Assembly: GCF_037300705.1 (NCBI RefSeq)
Contig: NZ_CP147776.1
Location: 6,072,892-6,136,891, forward strand
DNA length: 64,000 nucleotides
From: Massilia sp. W12
Lineage (GTDB): Bacteria; Pseudomonadota; Gammaproteobacteria; Burkholderiales; Burkholderiaceae_D
Direction of reading: 5' to 3'
A program made the translations under genes and the position numbers. This document shows, piece after piece, positions 47,499 to 55,818 of the stretch; position 1 is the stretch's first letter; each line of letters opens with the position of its first letter. The notes below the pieces were generated by a model. It ran no database searches and was not told where the DNA came from. It was given only the letters and a program-made list of their open reading frames with translations.

Positions 47499-48643
47499 GC
47501 CGGCCTCCATTGCGCATCAAATTGCATGAGAAAACGCAGTGCGCGCACCGCACTTCCGGCGCGCGCCGGCCGCGTCTGCAGCCAGCTGGTGTGCCCTAAG
47601 CGCAAACCGGGTTCGCCTGTCTGCAGCAAACTGAGCGGGATGCTGTCTTGCCGCACCTGGATTTCCACTTCGCAGTCAACCTGACGGTCGAGCAGCAATA
47701 AAAGCAGGGCGGAGAAATGGGCGTAACCCGGACGCGGCGCTTCTTGCGCGCCGCTTTCTGCTGGCGCCGCCTGGTTGGCGAAGACCCGCACACTTTGCGC
47801 CAGTTCCTGCGCATTCGGCGGCAGCAGTGCGCACATCGCCTCAAAGTCCAGACTGGCGATCAGCAGCCTTACCCTGGCCTGTTGATCCCAGACCCGTTTT
47901 CCCAGTACGCTGCTGCAGCCCAGTGCATGGTTGCTGCGGCCCAGACCGATCCGGTCTTCCGGCTCGATTTGCGCCCAGGCCCCAATCAAGGCTTGCAAGC
48001 TGACTTTGATTGCAGGCTGACGTTTGCCGAATTGCATATTCATCACCAGGGTGAGAATCTGTTCGACATTGCTGGCGCATTTGCGACGATTCGCCAATAA
48101 ACCGGCCAGCCCCAGCCAGCGCCTTGGGTCGAGTGGAATTTGCTGCGCCAGATGGGGCGAAGCCAGCCCCATCAGCGAGGCCAGCGCATGCGCCTCTTCG
48201 GTTTGTTCCGGGGCATCGCTGTTGAGGGCGGTGATTTGCTCACGTTTGAATGCAAAGCGCAGCAAATTCAAGCGTTGATTGAAGATGTCGAAAAAATCCG
48301 CCATCGCCGGATTGCGTTCACGCGCCAGATCGCGCACCCATTCAGTAAAAGGCTCCGGCAGCGGGCCGAGAATGCTGGCGATGCAGAAATTGGCGGTGCG
48401 GATCTCGATCACTTCTTGCGCGCTGGCGTCGGCCTGGCTGGCGCGCACCCCGACCTGGGCGAATTCGCGCGCAGGAAAGGCGGCTGACAAATCGGCGCGA
48501 AAACGCAGCCTTTGTTCAGGCGGTAAACTGCAATCCGGATCGGCCAGCAGCAAGCGCATCAACTGAAAAACGTTGAAGTCGCCGTACTGGCGGAGCATCA
48601 GCTCCTTTAGAGTACGATCGTTGCGCCGGCCAATGGTTGCCAT
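47495..48643 (-). CDS. tssG: T6SS baseplate protein TssG
   Basis: A 382-residue TssG, which clamps two TssF in the baseplate wedge. The N-terminal GRRNDRTLKELMLRQYGDFNVFQLMRLLLAD-type segment and the GLASPHLAQ and GWAQIEPEDRIGLGRSN-like motifs support the call. With the start at 48643 it overlaps tssF by 37 bases. An ATG at 48598, after AAAGGAG, would give 367 residues; the longer form is kept because its first residues look conserved. Confidence 0.92.
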   Translation of the reverse strand: MATIGRRNDRTLKELMLRQYGDFNVFQLMRLLLADPDCSLPPEQRLRFRADLSAAFPAREFAQVGVRASQADASAQEVIEIRTANFCIASILGPLPEPFTEWVRDLARERNPAMADFFDIFNQRLNLLRFAFKREQITALNSDAPEQTEEAHALASLMGLASPHLAQQIPLDPRRWLGLAGLLANRRKCASNVEQILTLVMNMQFGKRQPAIKVSLQALIGAWAQIEPEDRIGLGRSNHALGCSSVLGKRVWDQQARVRLLIASLDFEAMCALLPPNAQELAQSVRVFANQAAPAESGAQEAPRPGYAHFSALLLLLLDRQVDCEVEIQVRQDSIPLSLLQTGEPGLRLGHTSWLQTRPARAGSAVRALRFLMQFDAQWRPA

Positions 48644-50445
48644 TGTTTCAGTGTCCCTTTGAGATCATTCGTTTCGAGCGCCAGCTCAACGATTTGGTTG
48701 ACGCTGGCGTAAAGCCGGAAAAAATGCCGCAACACGCTGCAAAACAGCACTGCGCTGCCGTGTTCAAATGCGCTGCGGTCGAGCAACAGGGTCAATTCCA
48801 GTCCGCGCACAAAGCCGCGCCAGGCGTCGCGGTGTTGATGGCGCACAATATTGCGCGCGCGTATATCCAGAATCGCATCCACTTGCTGATTGCCCTGGTT
48901 AGGATTGGAGCCGATGTGCAAACGCAGAATTTCTTTCAGCGCGCGGTGTGCTTGTGCGCCGCTGGCAAGCGATAAGTGATTTAAAGACAGTTGCGAGACC
49001 AGCGCCCACGGGCGCTGCCCGTTTTGCAGCGGGCAGTGATGCGCAGTCGGTTTGGTGAAGGCGCTGATGTATGTCACCGGGCCTGCGCCTTCCAGATGCA
49101 TCGGGCTGCCGCACAGCAATTGTTCCGGCAGCCGGCGATTGGTGCACAGCGCGCGTCCGCCCACCACTTCATCCGGCGGCAGCGCCAGTGACAGGTTTTG
49201 ATCTAAAAACGAGACGAACATCTCGCTGCCGGCGATGTTCTTGGTTTGGCACAATTCGCGCCGCGCGACATAGAAATAATCCTGCTGCTCCATGCGCGTC
49301 ACATCTTCCATTGCAAAGTAGGGCACGATGGGGCGCGGGCTGCCTTTGCTGGAGACCGATTCCAGTTCCTCAATCGCATACACTTCGCAATAGCGATGAT
49401 TCTTCATATCCCCCATCAGGTGATATTCGTATTCGGTATGGTCGAGCGCAATCGGATCGATGCGTTGCGAAAACAGATTAATCAGCGGTACGCAATTCAT
49501 GCGCAGCGTGTGCGGGGTGAATTGCTGGTTGGGATCGTGCGGCGCACTCAGCACAAACAGCAGCTCAAAACTGTTGTCATGGCCATTGAAATTGAGTTGA
49601 TCCAGATTCACCACTTCAAAAAACAGGAATTTTTCAGGGAATGAAAAATATTCCTGCAGCAAGCGGTAACCGGGATGGGTGCTGCTGTTGGCCGGCAGCA
49701 TCGCCTCATCTTCGCGCATGCCCAGCCAGTGCAAGTTTGCCGCCGGCAGCAAGCCGGGATGGGCGCCGCCGCCGGCTGGCGCAATCGTCACCGCCAACAG
49801 ATGCAGGGACAGCATTTCGTATAGGGCGAAAGCATGCGGGTCGGCGTCATTGATGTAAAAGCGCAAGCGCTGCGGCCCCTTGCCCTGGATTTGAATCTGT
49901 CCCACGCCGTCAGCTTTGAGCTTGACCCGCAACACGGATTGCGCTTTGCTCAGGCTGCCAAGAATGCGGTATTCGGCGGCGGCTTCCATGCCGATTTCAT
50001 CAATCAGCAAGGGCAGCAAGGGCGTTTCATAGCAGGTGCGGAAGCGGCACTCGATTTGCAATCCGAGATTGTTGGTGGCGTTGGCCCATACGTAGCGGCC
50101 CCGTTCAAGAATTTGCTCTTTGGCGAAATTCGGCCCGTCCGGCTTGACCCCGAGTTGCGCGATCAGCATCGACGGCAGCGGCGCGCTCAGATGGGGATAC
50201 AGGAAGCCCAGCAGGGCGTTCGGCACAAAGGCTTTGTCCTGCTCGATTTGCTGGCGCAGGCGGCCAGTCAGAAAAGCAAACGACTGCAGCAGCATTTCCA
50301 CCTGCGGATCGCTGGCCTGACGCGCATTCAGGCCCAGATCGCGCGCCAGTTCGGGATGCTTTTCGCTGAAACCGATGGCTTCAGTGCGCAATGCCTTCAA
50401 TTCCTCGCGGAAATGATCTTTCAATTTGGCGTTGGCGGCTTGCAT
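48607..50445 (-). CDS. tssF: T6SS baseplate protein TssF
   Basis: A 612-residue TssF. The N-terminus (FREELKALRTEAIGFSEKHPELARDLGL) and the FLTGRLRQQIEQDKAFVPNALLGFLYPHL segment are diagnostic. AGGGGAA precedes the ATG, which lies 14 bases after the tssE stop. It pairs with TssG. Confidence 0.96.
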   Translation of the reverse strand: MQAANAKLKDHFREELKALRTEAIGFSEKHPELARDLGLNARQASDPQVEMLLQSFAFLTGRLRQQIEQDKAFVPNALLGFLYPHLSAPLPSMLIAQLGVKPDGPNFAKEQILERGRYVWANATNNLGLQIECRFRTCYETPLLPLLIDEIGMEAAAEYRILGSLSKAQSVLRVKLKADGVGQIQIQGKGPQRLRFYINDADPHAFALYEMLSLHLLAVTIAPAGGGAHPGLLPAANLHWLGMREDEAMLPANSSTHPGYRLLQEYFSFPEKFLFFEVVNLDQLNFNGHDNSFELLFVLSAPHDPNQQFTPHTLRMNCVPLINLFSQRIDPIALDHTEYEYHLMGDMKNHRYCEVYAIEELESVSSKGSPRPIVPYFAMEDVTRMEQQDYFYVARRELCQTKNIAGSEMFVSFLDQNLSLALPPDEVVGGRALCTNRRLPEQLLCGSPMHLEGAGPVTYISAFTKPTAHHCPLQNGQRPWALVSQLSLNHLSLASGAQAHRALKEILRLHIGSNPNQGNQQVDAILDIRARNIVRHQHRDAWRGFVRGLELTLLLDRSAFEHGSAVLFCSVLRHFFRLYASVNQIVELALETNDLKGTLKQWQPLAGATIVL

Positions 50446-50459
50446 CGCAGTTCCCCTGG

Positions 50460-50840
50460 TCAGTGCCTTGGCAGTTCAAAGTAAAAAGTTTCTATCTCAA
50501 CGCTGTCATCCAGATGGCCTTTGATCATCAAGCGGAACGGCTGCTGTGGATCGCCACTGGCTTGCACCACGATCTTGGGTTCCAGCAAACGCGGTTCATA
50601 GCGCTTGATCAGGCGGGTTAAGCGCAGCGCATAACGTTCCAGATCGTGTTTGTCGCCCGCGCTGATTTCCACCACATTCGGCACACCTGCTTCCAGCAAA
50701 TTCATGTCATTGCCATACTCCACCACGCGCGCGGCGACCAGCCGCTGGATTTGCGCCGCGACGGCGGTTTTCAGTGCGGCGCTTGCGCTTTCCCGGTTGG
50801 CCGCCGGCGCTGCCGCCAGTCGCTCCAGTAAAAACTGCAT
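50460..50840 (-). CDS. tssE: T6SS baseplate protein TssE (gp25-like)
   Basis: A 126-residue, gp25-type wedge protein. RLVAARVVEYGNDMNLLEAGVPNV and LTRLIKRYEPRLLEPKIVV are the family features. GGAGGG precedes the ATG. It lies between hcp and tssF. Confidence 0.9.
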   Translation of the reverse strand: MQFLLERLAAAPAANRESASAALKTAVAAQIQRLVAARVVEYGNDMNLLEAGVPNVVEISAGDKHDLERYALRLTRLIKRYEPRLLEPKIVVQASGDPQQPFRLMIKGHLDDSVEIETFYFELPRH

Positions 50841-50910
50841 AGACCCTCCGCGCCAAACTGATCAGGCCGCCCGCCGCCAGCAATGCGTGGCGGCGGCCTG
50901 CTCACGCCGT

Positions 50911-51465
50911 TCAACTGAATTTGCCAGCAAGCGGCCGGTTGTGCGAGATGCTCCAGCCGGCGGTAATGCTGCCTGGGCGGGACATATCGTTTTCCTGCAC
51001 GGTGTAAGTCCAGATGATTTCCGTGAAGTTGATTTTGAATTGCTCGGTCGGCATATCATCCGGGTGGGTCTGAAACTGGATTTCGCTGATGATCGCGTCA
51101 CGCAGCTGGATGGTGATGATGTTGGCCGTTTTATCGCCGGAATTGCGCGCGATATAGATCTTGGTCGGCTTGTCTGCGCCAACCCCGAGCGGCTCAGCGC
51201 GCAGGCAATATTCATACAGCTTGACTGAGGTCGCATCGACGTATTTCACCACCGTGAATTCGGTGATAATCGGCCGCCCGGAGGTGCGCGCGCGATTACT
51301 CACATCGGTCGTGATCTGTTGTTGCATACCCTGGTGCAGGGACACCAGTTCAATGCATTTTTTACTGAAATCCAGATTCGGATCGCGCCAGTCTTTATCG
51401 ATCATGGTCACGCTGGTGCCGCTGATCATGTCCTGATTACCAGGCTCCAATAAAATCAAATCCAT
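50911..51465 (-). CDS. tssD: T6SS inner-tube protein Hcp (TssD)
   Basis: A 184-residue Hcp-family protein; hexamers stack into the inner tube. The beta-barrel pattern GRPIITEFTVVKYVDATSVKLYEYCLR and the C-terminal INFTEIIWTYTVQ segment fit. GAGGAG precedes the ATG. It lies 30 bases after the fused sheath gene, keeping the usual sheath-then-tube order. Confidence 0.92.
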   Translation of the reverse strand: MDLILLEPGNQDMISGTSVTMIDKDWRDPNLDFSKKCIELVSLHQGMQQQITTDVSNRARTSGRPIITEFTVVKYVDATSVKLYEYCLRAEPLGVGADKPTKIYIARNSGDKTANIITIQLRDAIISEIQFQTHPDDMPTEQFKINFTEIIWTYTVQENDMSRPGSITAGWSISHNRPLAGKFS

Positions 51466-51495
51466 AACAACTCCTCAAAAATGGTGGCAATGCGC

Positions 51496-53526
51496 TTATT
51501 TGGGCAGATTCGCGACCAGACGGATCGAGGTGGTCAACTCTTCCAATTGAAAGTGCGGTTTTAAGAACACCGTGGCGCGGTAGGAACCAGGCTCCCCCGG
51601 AACGTCTGTCACCACCACATTCGCTTCGCGCAGCGGATAACTGGCTTTGGCTTCCTGGGAAGCGTTGTCATCCAGCAGCACGTAATTGGAAATCCAGGTG
51701 TTCAGATAGGACTCGACATTGCCACGGGTGAGGAAGCTGCCGATTTTTTCGCGCATGATCACTTTGATGTAGTGGGCAAAGCGCGAGGCCGCCAGCATAT
51801 ACGGCAACATGGCCGAGATTTTGGCGTTGGCGTTGGCGTTGTCGGAGAAATATTTTTTCGGCAGATTGGTGGTCTGGCCGCCGAAGAATGCCGCCTTTCC
51901 TGTCCCTTTGCAGTGGCACAGGGAAATGAAGCCAAGATCATTCAACTCTTTTTCACGGCGGTCTGTGATCGACACTTCGGTCGGGCAGAACAGCTCAGTG
52001 CTGCCATTGGCCGAGGTGAAGGTGTACACCGGCAAACCTTCCACCAGGCCGCCGCCTTCCACGCCGCGAATCGCAGCGGTCCAGTTGTACAGAGAAAAGG
52101 CGTTGGTGATGCGTTCGGCCAGCAGGAACGCCGGATTGCCCCACAGGAAATGATCGGCGTCCGGGTTGGCGTAGGAAACCGGTTCGCCATTTGGGCCAAA
52201 CACAATCGGCTCTGCGGCATTGCTGACCTGCTCATTGAAATTCAGCGCTTCGCAGTGTGTGGTGTTGCGCTTGGTCGGCGCGCCATACGGCAGCCGCAAC
52301 AGGGCGCGCGGCAGCGCCAGTGTGACATAACGCGCATCTTCCATTTCGCGGAAGGCTTGCCATTGAATCAAATCGCCGCCTTCAAAGATTTTTTTCAAAT
52401 CACGCGGCTTGTCCAGCTTGTCAAAACCGCTCAGACCGAATAACTCTTCCGAGGCCTGGGCGATGAATGGCGCGTGCGCGGCGGCGGCGACTTCCGCCAT
52501 TTTCTTCAGAAAATCGATGTCCGCGCCAGTGTGACCAATCGCGTAATCCCCCACCAACAGGCTGTAGGGATGGCCGCCGTAAGTGCCGTATTCCGCTTCA
52601 TAAATCAATTTGAACAAACGGCTTTGGTCAAATTCCACCGCCTTGAGCATGTCTTTACGCAGCTCATCCTTGGTGGCGTTGAACACTTTCAACTTCAGCA
52701 TCGGCCCGGTTTCTGTGTTGAACACCAGATATTGCAGGCCGCGCCAGGTCGCTTCCATTTGCTTGAAGCCGGCGCTGTGCATGATGGCCGACAGGGCTTT
52801 GCTCAGCATGTCATCAATCAGCGCCACCAATTCATCAATCACGGCGGTGGTGCCGCGCTGACGCGCATTGCTGATCGCGCTCGCCACTGCTGCATTGCTA
52901 TCATTGAAATAGGTGTTTAATTGCTCTTTGAAGGCAGTCATGCTGAGCGCAATCTTGTCTTCTTCCAACTTGAGCGCGGCGGCGATGTCTTTAGCGGCCT
53001 GTTCGGCGGCCGCATTGCTCAGGGCCGGGTTGGCGTCGTTGCCGGGGTTCAGCGGTTCGACCAGATCATCCAAAATCTTGGCCACCACATCATTTGACTC
53101 TGCCTTGGCTTGCAGGTCGCGGATTTGGCTGCGGGCGCCATATACCGCGCGTACTGAGGGCAGCGCCTGGATCACGGCCAGCGGTTCAAAGGCGTCGATA
53201 TTGGCGAACGTCAGTTCCAGATCAGCCGCATCTTTCAATAGCGCCTTCAGCGTGGGATCGGCTTCCTTCGCTTTGTTCAGCACCACGCGCGGCTTGATGG
53301 TGGCCATCACATCGTTGAAGTTGTCGCGATCGATATCAACCATATTCCTGGTCTTCAGGCTTTCATAGTTGGCCGGATCTTCGCGCTCGCCTTTCAAGTC
53401 AGCCAGAATGCCGACGATGAAGGGCAGCTCTTTCTTTTCAATCGCGCCGCCGGTTTCGACGTCGTAAGTGATTTTTACCCTGGGTGGCCTGACACGCAGG
53501 AGTTTCTTTTGCACGCTTTCAGTCAT
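51496..53526 (-). CDS. tssBC: Fused T6SS sheath protein TssB-TssC
   Basis: A 676-residue protein containing both sheath subunits in one frame. Residues 1-~160 are a full TssB/VipA (ESVQKKLLRVRPPRVKITYD, ELPFIVGILADLKG, DIDRDNFNDVMATIKPR, ESNDVVAKILDDL). Residues ~165-260 form an Ala-rich helical joint (NDANPALSNAAAEQAAKDI). From about 260 to the end is TssC/VipB (FKQMEATWRGLQYLVFNTETG, YGTYGGHPYSLLVGDY, DARYVTLALPRALLRLPYG, IRGVEGGGLVEGLPVYTF, FLKPHFQLEELTTSIRLVANLPK). Both halves look full length; separate TssB plus TssC in Pseudomonas total about 670. There is no stop, no ribosome site and no likely internal start at the joint. The ATG at 53526 begins the conserved TssB. Confidence 0.93.
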   Translation of the reverse strand: MTESVQKKLLRVRPPRVKITYDVETGGAIEKKELPFIVGILADLKGEREDPANYESLKTRNMVDIDRDNFNDVMATIKPRVVLNKAKEADPTLKALLKDAADLELTFANIDAFEPLAVIQALPSVRAVYGARSQIRDLQAKAESNDVVAKILDDLVEPLNPGNDANPALSNAAAEQAAKDIAAALKLEEDKIALSMTAFKEQLNTYFNDSNAAVASAISNARQRGTTAVIDELVALIDDMLSKALSAIMHSAGFKQMEATWRGLQYLVFNTETGPMLKLKVFNATKDELRKDMLKAVEFDQSRLFKLIYEAEYGTYGGHPYSLLVGDYAIGHTGADIDFLKKMAEVAAAAHAPFIAQASEELFGLSGFDKLDKPRDLKKIFEGGDLIQWQAFREMEDARYVTLALPRALLRLPYGAPTKRNTTHCEALNFNEQVSNAAEPIVFGPNGEPVSYANPDADHFLWGNPAFLLAERITNAFSLYNWTAAIRGVEGGGLVEGLPVYTFTSANGSTELFCPTEVSITDRREKELNDLGFISLCHCKGTGKAAFFGGQTTNLPKKYFSDNANANAKISAMLPYMLAASRFAHYIKVIMREKIGSFLTRGNVESYLNTWISNYVLLDDNASQEAKASYPLREANVVVTDVPGEPGSYRATVFLKPHFQLEELTTSIRLVANLPK

Positions 53527-53616
53527 CTTGAGACCTCGCTCCAAAGTCACAGTAAAAGTCAATTGACGATCTTTTGTCGCCGCTTCGCTGCTTGCGAAAA
53601 CGGCGGCAAAACGACC

Positions 53617-53633
53617 TGCATGCCAGGCATGCA
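53617..53633. repeat. Perfect palindrome in the tssBC leader
   Basis: TGCATGCC, a central A, then the exact complement GGCATGCA. It lies in the predicted untranslated leader of tssBC, 91 bases before the start codon. It could form an RNA hairpin or be an operator. A longer palindrome with the same GCATGC core is at 55713-55734. Confidence 0.6.
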
Positions 53634-53760
53634 ACCCATTTTCAGCTGCGATTCCTGTGCTTTGCGGCCGGGCGGAAGGCGTAACAGCCGCCATGCCCTG
53701 CAGCGCGGACAGTGCATCCTCCCTCAAACTGCGAAGGCCGGAATCGCACAGGGAATACAT

Positions 53761-53776
53761 TGCAAGCCCTGTGCCA
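53761..53776 (-). promoter_or_regulatory. Sigma-54 promoter of the T6SS operon
   Basis: Reading on the minus strand: TGGCAC, five bases, TTGCA. This is an exact match to the -24/-12 consensus, with GG and GC at the invariant positions. The start point would be near 53750, giving a leader of about 220 bases before the tssBC ATG. A sigma-54 activator gene lies 1.6 kb upstream. Confidence 0.85.
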
Positions 53777-53838
53777 TGCCGGCCTTATTTGCTAAGCGAT
53801 TGAAAAAAAAGAACTTTTAAACTGTTGCCCGGTGTTAA

Positions 53839-53922
53839 GGGTGGAATTTCACCCGCCGGCGGCAGAGGCCTTACTGTCATGCGGGCTGGGTGGAATTTGC
53901 CGCCATGGGTGTTATTTCACTC
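53839..53922. promoter_or_regulatory. Candidate enhancer sites for the sigma-54 activator
   Basis: Three related sequences: GGGTGGAATTTCACCC (53839-53854), GGGTGGAATTTGCC (53888-53901) and GGGTGTTATTTCACTC (53907-53922). The first is an inverted repeat with GGGTG/CACCC arms. They lie about 90-170 bases upstream of the predicted start point, the usual place for activator binding. Confidence 0.55.
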
Positions 53923-53951
53923 TTTCCCTGAGGCAAAAAATCTGCGGGCAT

Positions 53952-53976
53952 AAAAAAGCCCGCTGCTTGAGCGGGC
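53952..53976 (-). terminator. Rho-independent terminator
   Basis: On the minus strand: GCCCGCT, a short loop, AGCGGGC, then six T. It follows the 87-residue gene and insulates the T6SS promoter. Confidence 0.9.
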
Positions 53977-53997
53977 GCGCGATTGGCTGGCTGCTTT

Positions 53998-54261
53998 TTA
54001 TGCGCTGGGCGGGCGCGGGCGGCGCCAGATTTCGCGGTTGCCGATGCGCTGTGCGCAAATCAGGCCGCGTTTTTCCAGCTCTTGCAGCGCAAGCAAGGTG
54101 ATGTGCAGGGATTCCGCTTGCTGCGGCCATTCTATCCACCATTGGTGAATGCCTTCTGCGGTGTCTGCGCTGTCAGGATGGCGTTGCAGATAAAGTTCAA
54201 TCGCACTGATGACAAATTGGATGGTCGCATCAGGCGATTGCGCGTGGGTTGTTTGCATCAT
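53998..54261 (-). CDS. Small hypothetical protein next to the T6SS control region
   Basis: An 87-residue protein rich in Gln and Trp, with a segment AESLHITLLALQELEKRGLI followed by GNREIWRR that has the look of a winged-helix DNA-binding end. No family is certain. It lies between the sigma-54 activator gene and the T6SS promoter, on the same strand, with its own terminator. It could be a small regulator. Confidence 0.6.
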   Translation of the reverse strand: MMQTTHAQSPDATIQFVISAIELYLQRHPDSADTAEGIHQWWIEWPQQAESLHITLLALQELEKRGLICAQRIGNREIWRRPRPPSA

Positions 54262-54416
54262 GTTCGCGGCAAGTTGAGTGCTACAGGATAATATCCACCC
54301 ATGGTATGGGGGTGTAAAGCGAGCATGATTATATTCCAGTTTTCATGTAAAACTACTAAAAGAAAACAGTCATGTCTGCTGCTTGCGCGCAGAGCGGGCA
54401 GGGCTGCGGCGGCGCC

Positions 54417-55412
54417 TTATTCAATCTCCTGGCGCTGCGCAAAATTTTCCATGTGCAAGCCATGTTTGCGCGCCAGTTTGCCAAATGCGCTGCGCTCCTG
54501 CCCGGACAACTCAGCTGCGCGGGTTAAATTGCCCTGGGTTTGTTGCAACATTTGACGCAGGAAGCGGCGTTCAAATTCGGCAATCGCCAAAGCTTTGGCG
54601 TCTTTGAACGAGGCGGGATAGCGCAATGGCTGCTCTGACGCATCCTCCTCTGCAAAGCCTGGCGCCGCGCTAAATTGAATCACATCGCTGTCGCACATTA
54701 AAAATTCGCGATGAATCACATTTTCCAATTCACGGATATTGCCCGGCCAGTTGTATTGCACAATCCATTGTTGTGCAGAGGGGTGTAAGGTTTTTTGCGG
54801 CATGCGGTATTGGTGGCTCAGGCGTTGCAAAAAACAATGCGCCAATTCCAGCGCATCGCCTTCCCGTTCCCGCAATGCCGGCATGCGCAGGGTCAAGACA
54901 TTAATCCGGTATAAGAGATCGCGGCGGAATTGACGCGCCTGCACCAATTCATCAAGGTTGGCGTTGCAGGCTGCCAGAATACGCACATCGGCCTGCCGTT
55001 CGACGCCGCTGCCTACTCTGCGATAAGTTTTGTCTTGCAAAAAGCGCAGTAATGCAGCTTGCGCTTTCAGGCTCAGGGCGTCGATTTCATCGAGAAACAG
55101 GGTGCCGCCATCCGCTTCCGCCACCAGACCGGGGGCCGCCGCCTTGGCGTCAGTAAAGGCGCCGCGCTCATGTCCGAATAACTCGCTTTCCACCAGCGCT
55201 TCCGGCAAGGCGCCGCAATTGACGGGAATAAAGGCTTGATTTTTGCGTGCGCTTTGATAGTGAATGGCCCGTGCGGCAAGTTCTTTCCCGGTGCCGGTTT
55301 CCCCGATAATCAGCGTCGTGGCGTTGACGCCGGCAAATTTTTCGATGGTATGACAAACCTGGCGGAATTTCCCGGATGAGCCTATCAGCTTGCAGCGCAG
55401 CAAATCATTCAT
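54417..55412 (-). CDS. Sigma-54-dependent activator without a sensor domain
   Basis: A 331-residue bacterial enhancer-binding protein. It starts directly with the AAA+ domain: Walker A GETGTGKE (37-44), the sigma-54 contact loop as GAFTDA at 84-89 instead of GAFTGA, and Walker B GGTLFLDEIDAL (102-113). Arginine-finger-region residues (FRRDLLYRINVLTLRMPALRERE) follow. A C-terminal Fis-type HTH (about 295-325) follows an EFERRFLRQMLQQTQGNLTRAAEL segment. With no regulatory domain, it may be constitutively active or controlled by abundance or a partner. It is the obvious candidate driver of the sigma-54 promoter at 53761-53776. Confidence 0.92.
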   Translation of the reverse strand: MNDLLRCKLIGSSGKFRQVCHTIEKFAGVNATTLIIGETGTGKELAARAIHYQSARKNQAFIPVNCGALPEALVESELFGHERGAFTDAKAAAPGLVAEADGGTLFLDEIDALSLKAQAALLRFLQDKTYRRVGSGVERQADVRILAACNANLDELVQARQFRRDLLYRINVLTLRMPALREREGDALELAHCFLQRLSHQYRMPQKTLHPSAQQWIVQYNWPGNIRELENVIHREFLMCDSDVIQFSAAPGFAEEDASEQPLRYPASFKDAKALAIAEFERRFLRQMLQQTQGNLTRAAELSGQERSAFGKLARKHGLHMENFAQRQEIE

Positions 55413-55818
55413 TTCACTTTCCTATATCGCACAAGGGAAAACAAAGACCCGCGCTGAATCTGTTTAATCAGCCAGGCCGGGAAAAGAAGAATTTTGAAAC
55501 GCAAAATACGAACAGCCGGATTTGCTGCGCAATGGGACAGGCGCATGAATTGATTTTAGCCCAGCAATTTTTGAAAATAAGCAGAAGTAGTGAGAAATGA
55601 GACTGTCTTACAACACATCTTTCTACTTTGGTGGAATGCCGCATAGCGATGTTTTGTTGCGGCAATAAAAATTTCCTGCAGGCATGGATGGCTGCATTTT
55701 TCTGTTTGACGTGGCATGCAGGCGCCTGCATGCCTTATATCAAGGCATTTCGCCAGCAAGCGCAGGGTTATGAATCAGGGGTGTCGCAGACGCTTCGTTT
55801 TGCCTGAGGTTCGAGGGC
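55413..55818. other. Intergenic region with a palindrome and attC-like bases
   Basis: 406 bases between the activator gene and the immunity-like gene. It includes the 22-base palindrome at 55713-55734. The stretch after the immunity-like stop (55735-55821, minus GCCTAAGCC ... ATAAGGC) may be a degraded cassette attC site. Open frames across it look spurious. Confidence 0.4.
55713..55734. repeat. 22-base perfect palindrome
   Basis: GGCATGCAGGC followed directly by its exact complement. It shares the GCATGCC half-site with the palindrome in the tssBC leader. No T tract follows, so it is unlikely to be a simple terminator. Confidence 0.6.

Larger units (their letters stand above)
53527..53997 (-). 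other. Leader and control region of the T6SS operon
   Basis: 471 bases without a gene. From left to right they hold a ~220-base leader with a perfect palindrome (53617-53633), a sigma-54 promoter (53761-53776), three GGGTG repeats (53839-53922) and the terminator of the next gene (53952-53976). Confidence 0.7.

Noticed and set aside
53527..53760. 78 extra residues upstream of the tssBC start
   Set aside because: The frame is open but not TssB-like, and the conserved start MTESVQKK is at 53526 with a ribosome site.
54268..54283. TAGCAC-N5-TTGCC, a near sigma-54 promoter
   Set aside because: It lacks the GG at -24, and the start point would fall inside the start codon of the 87-residue gene.
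55468..55759. Open frames in the activator/immunity spacer
   Set aside because: Poor ribosome sites, odd composition, and overlap with a palindrome.
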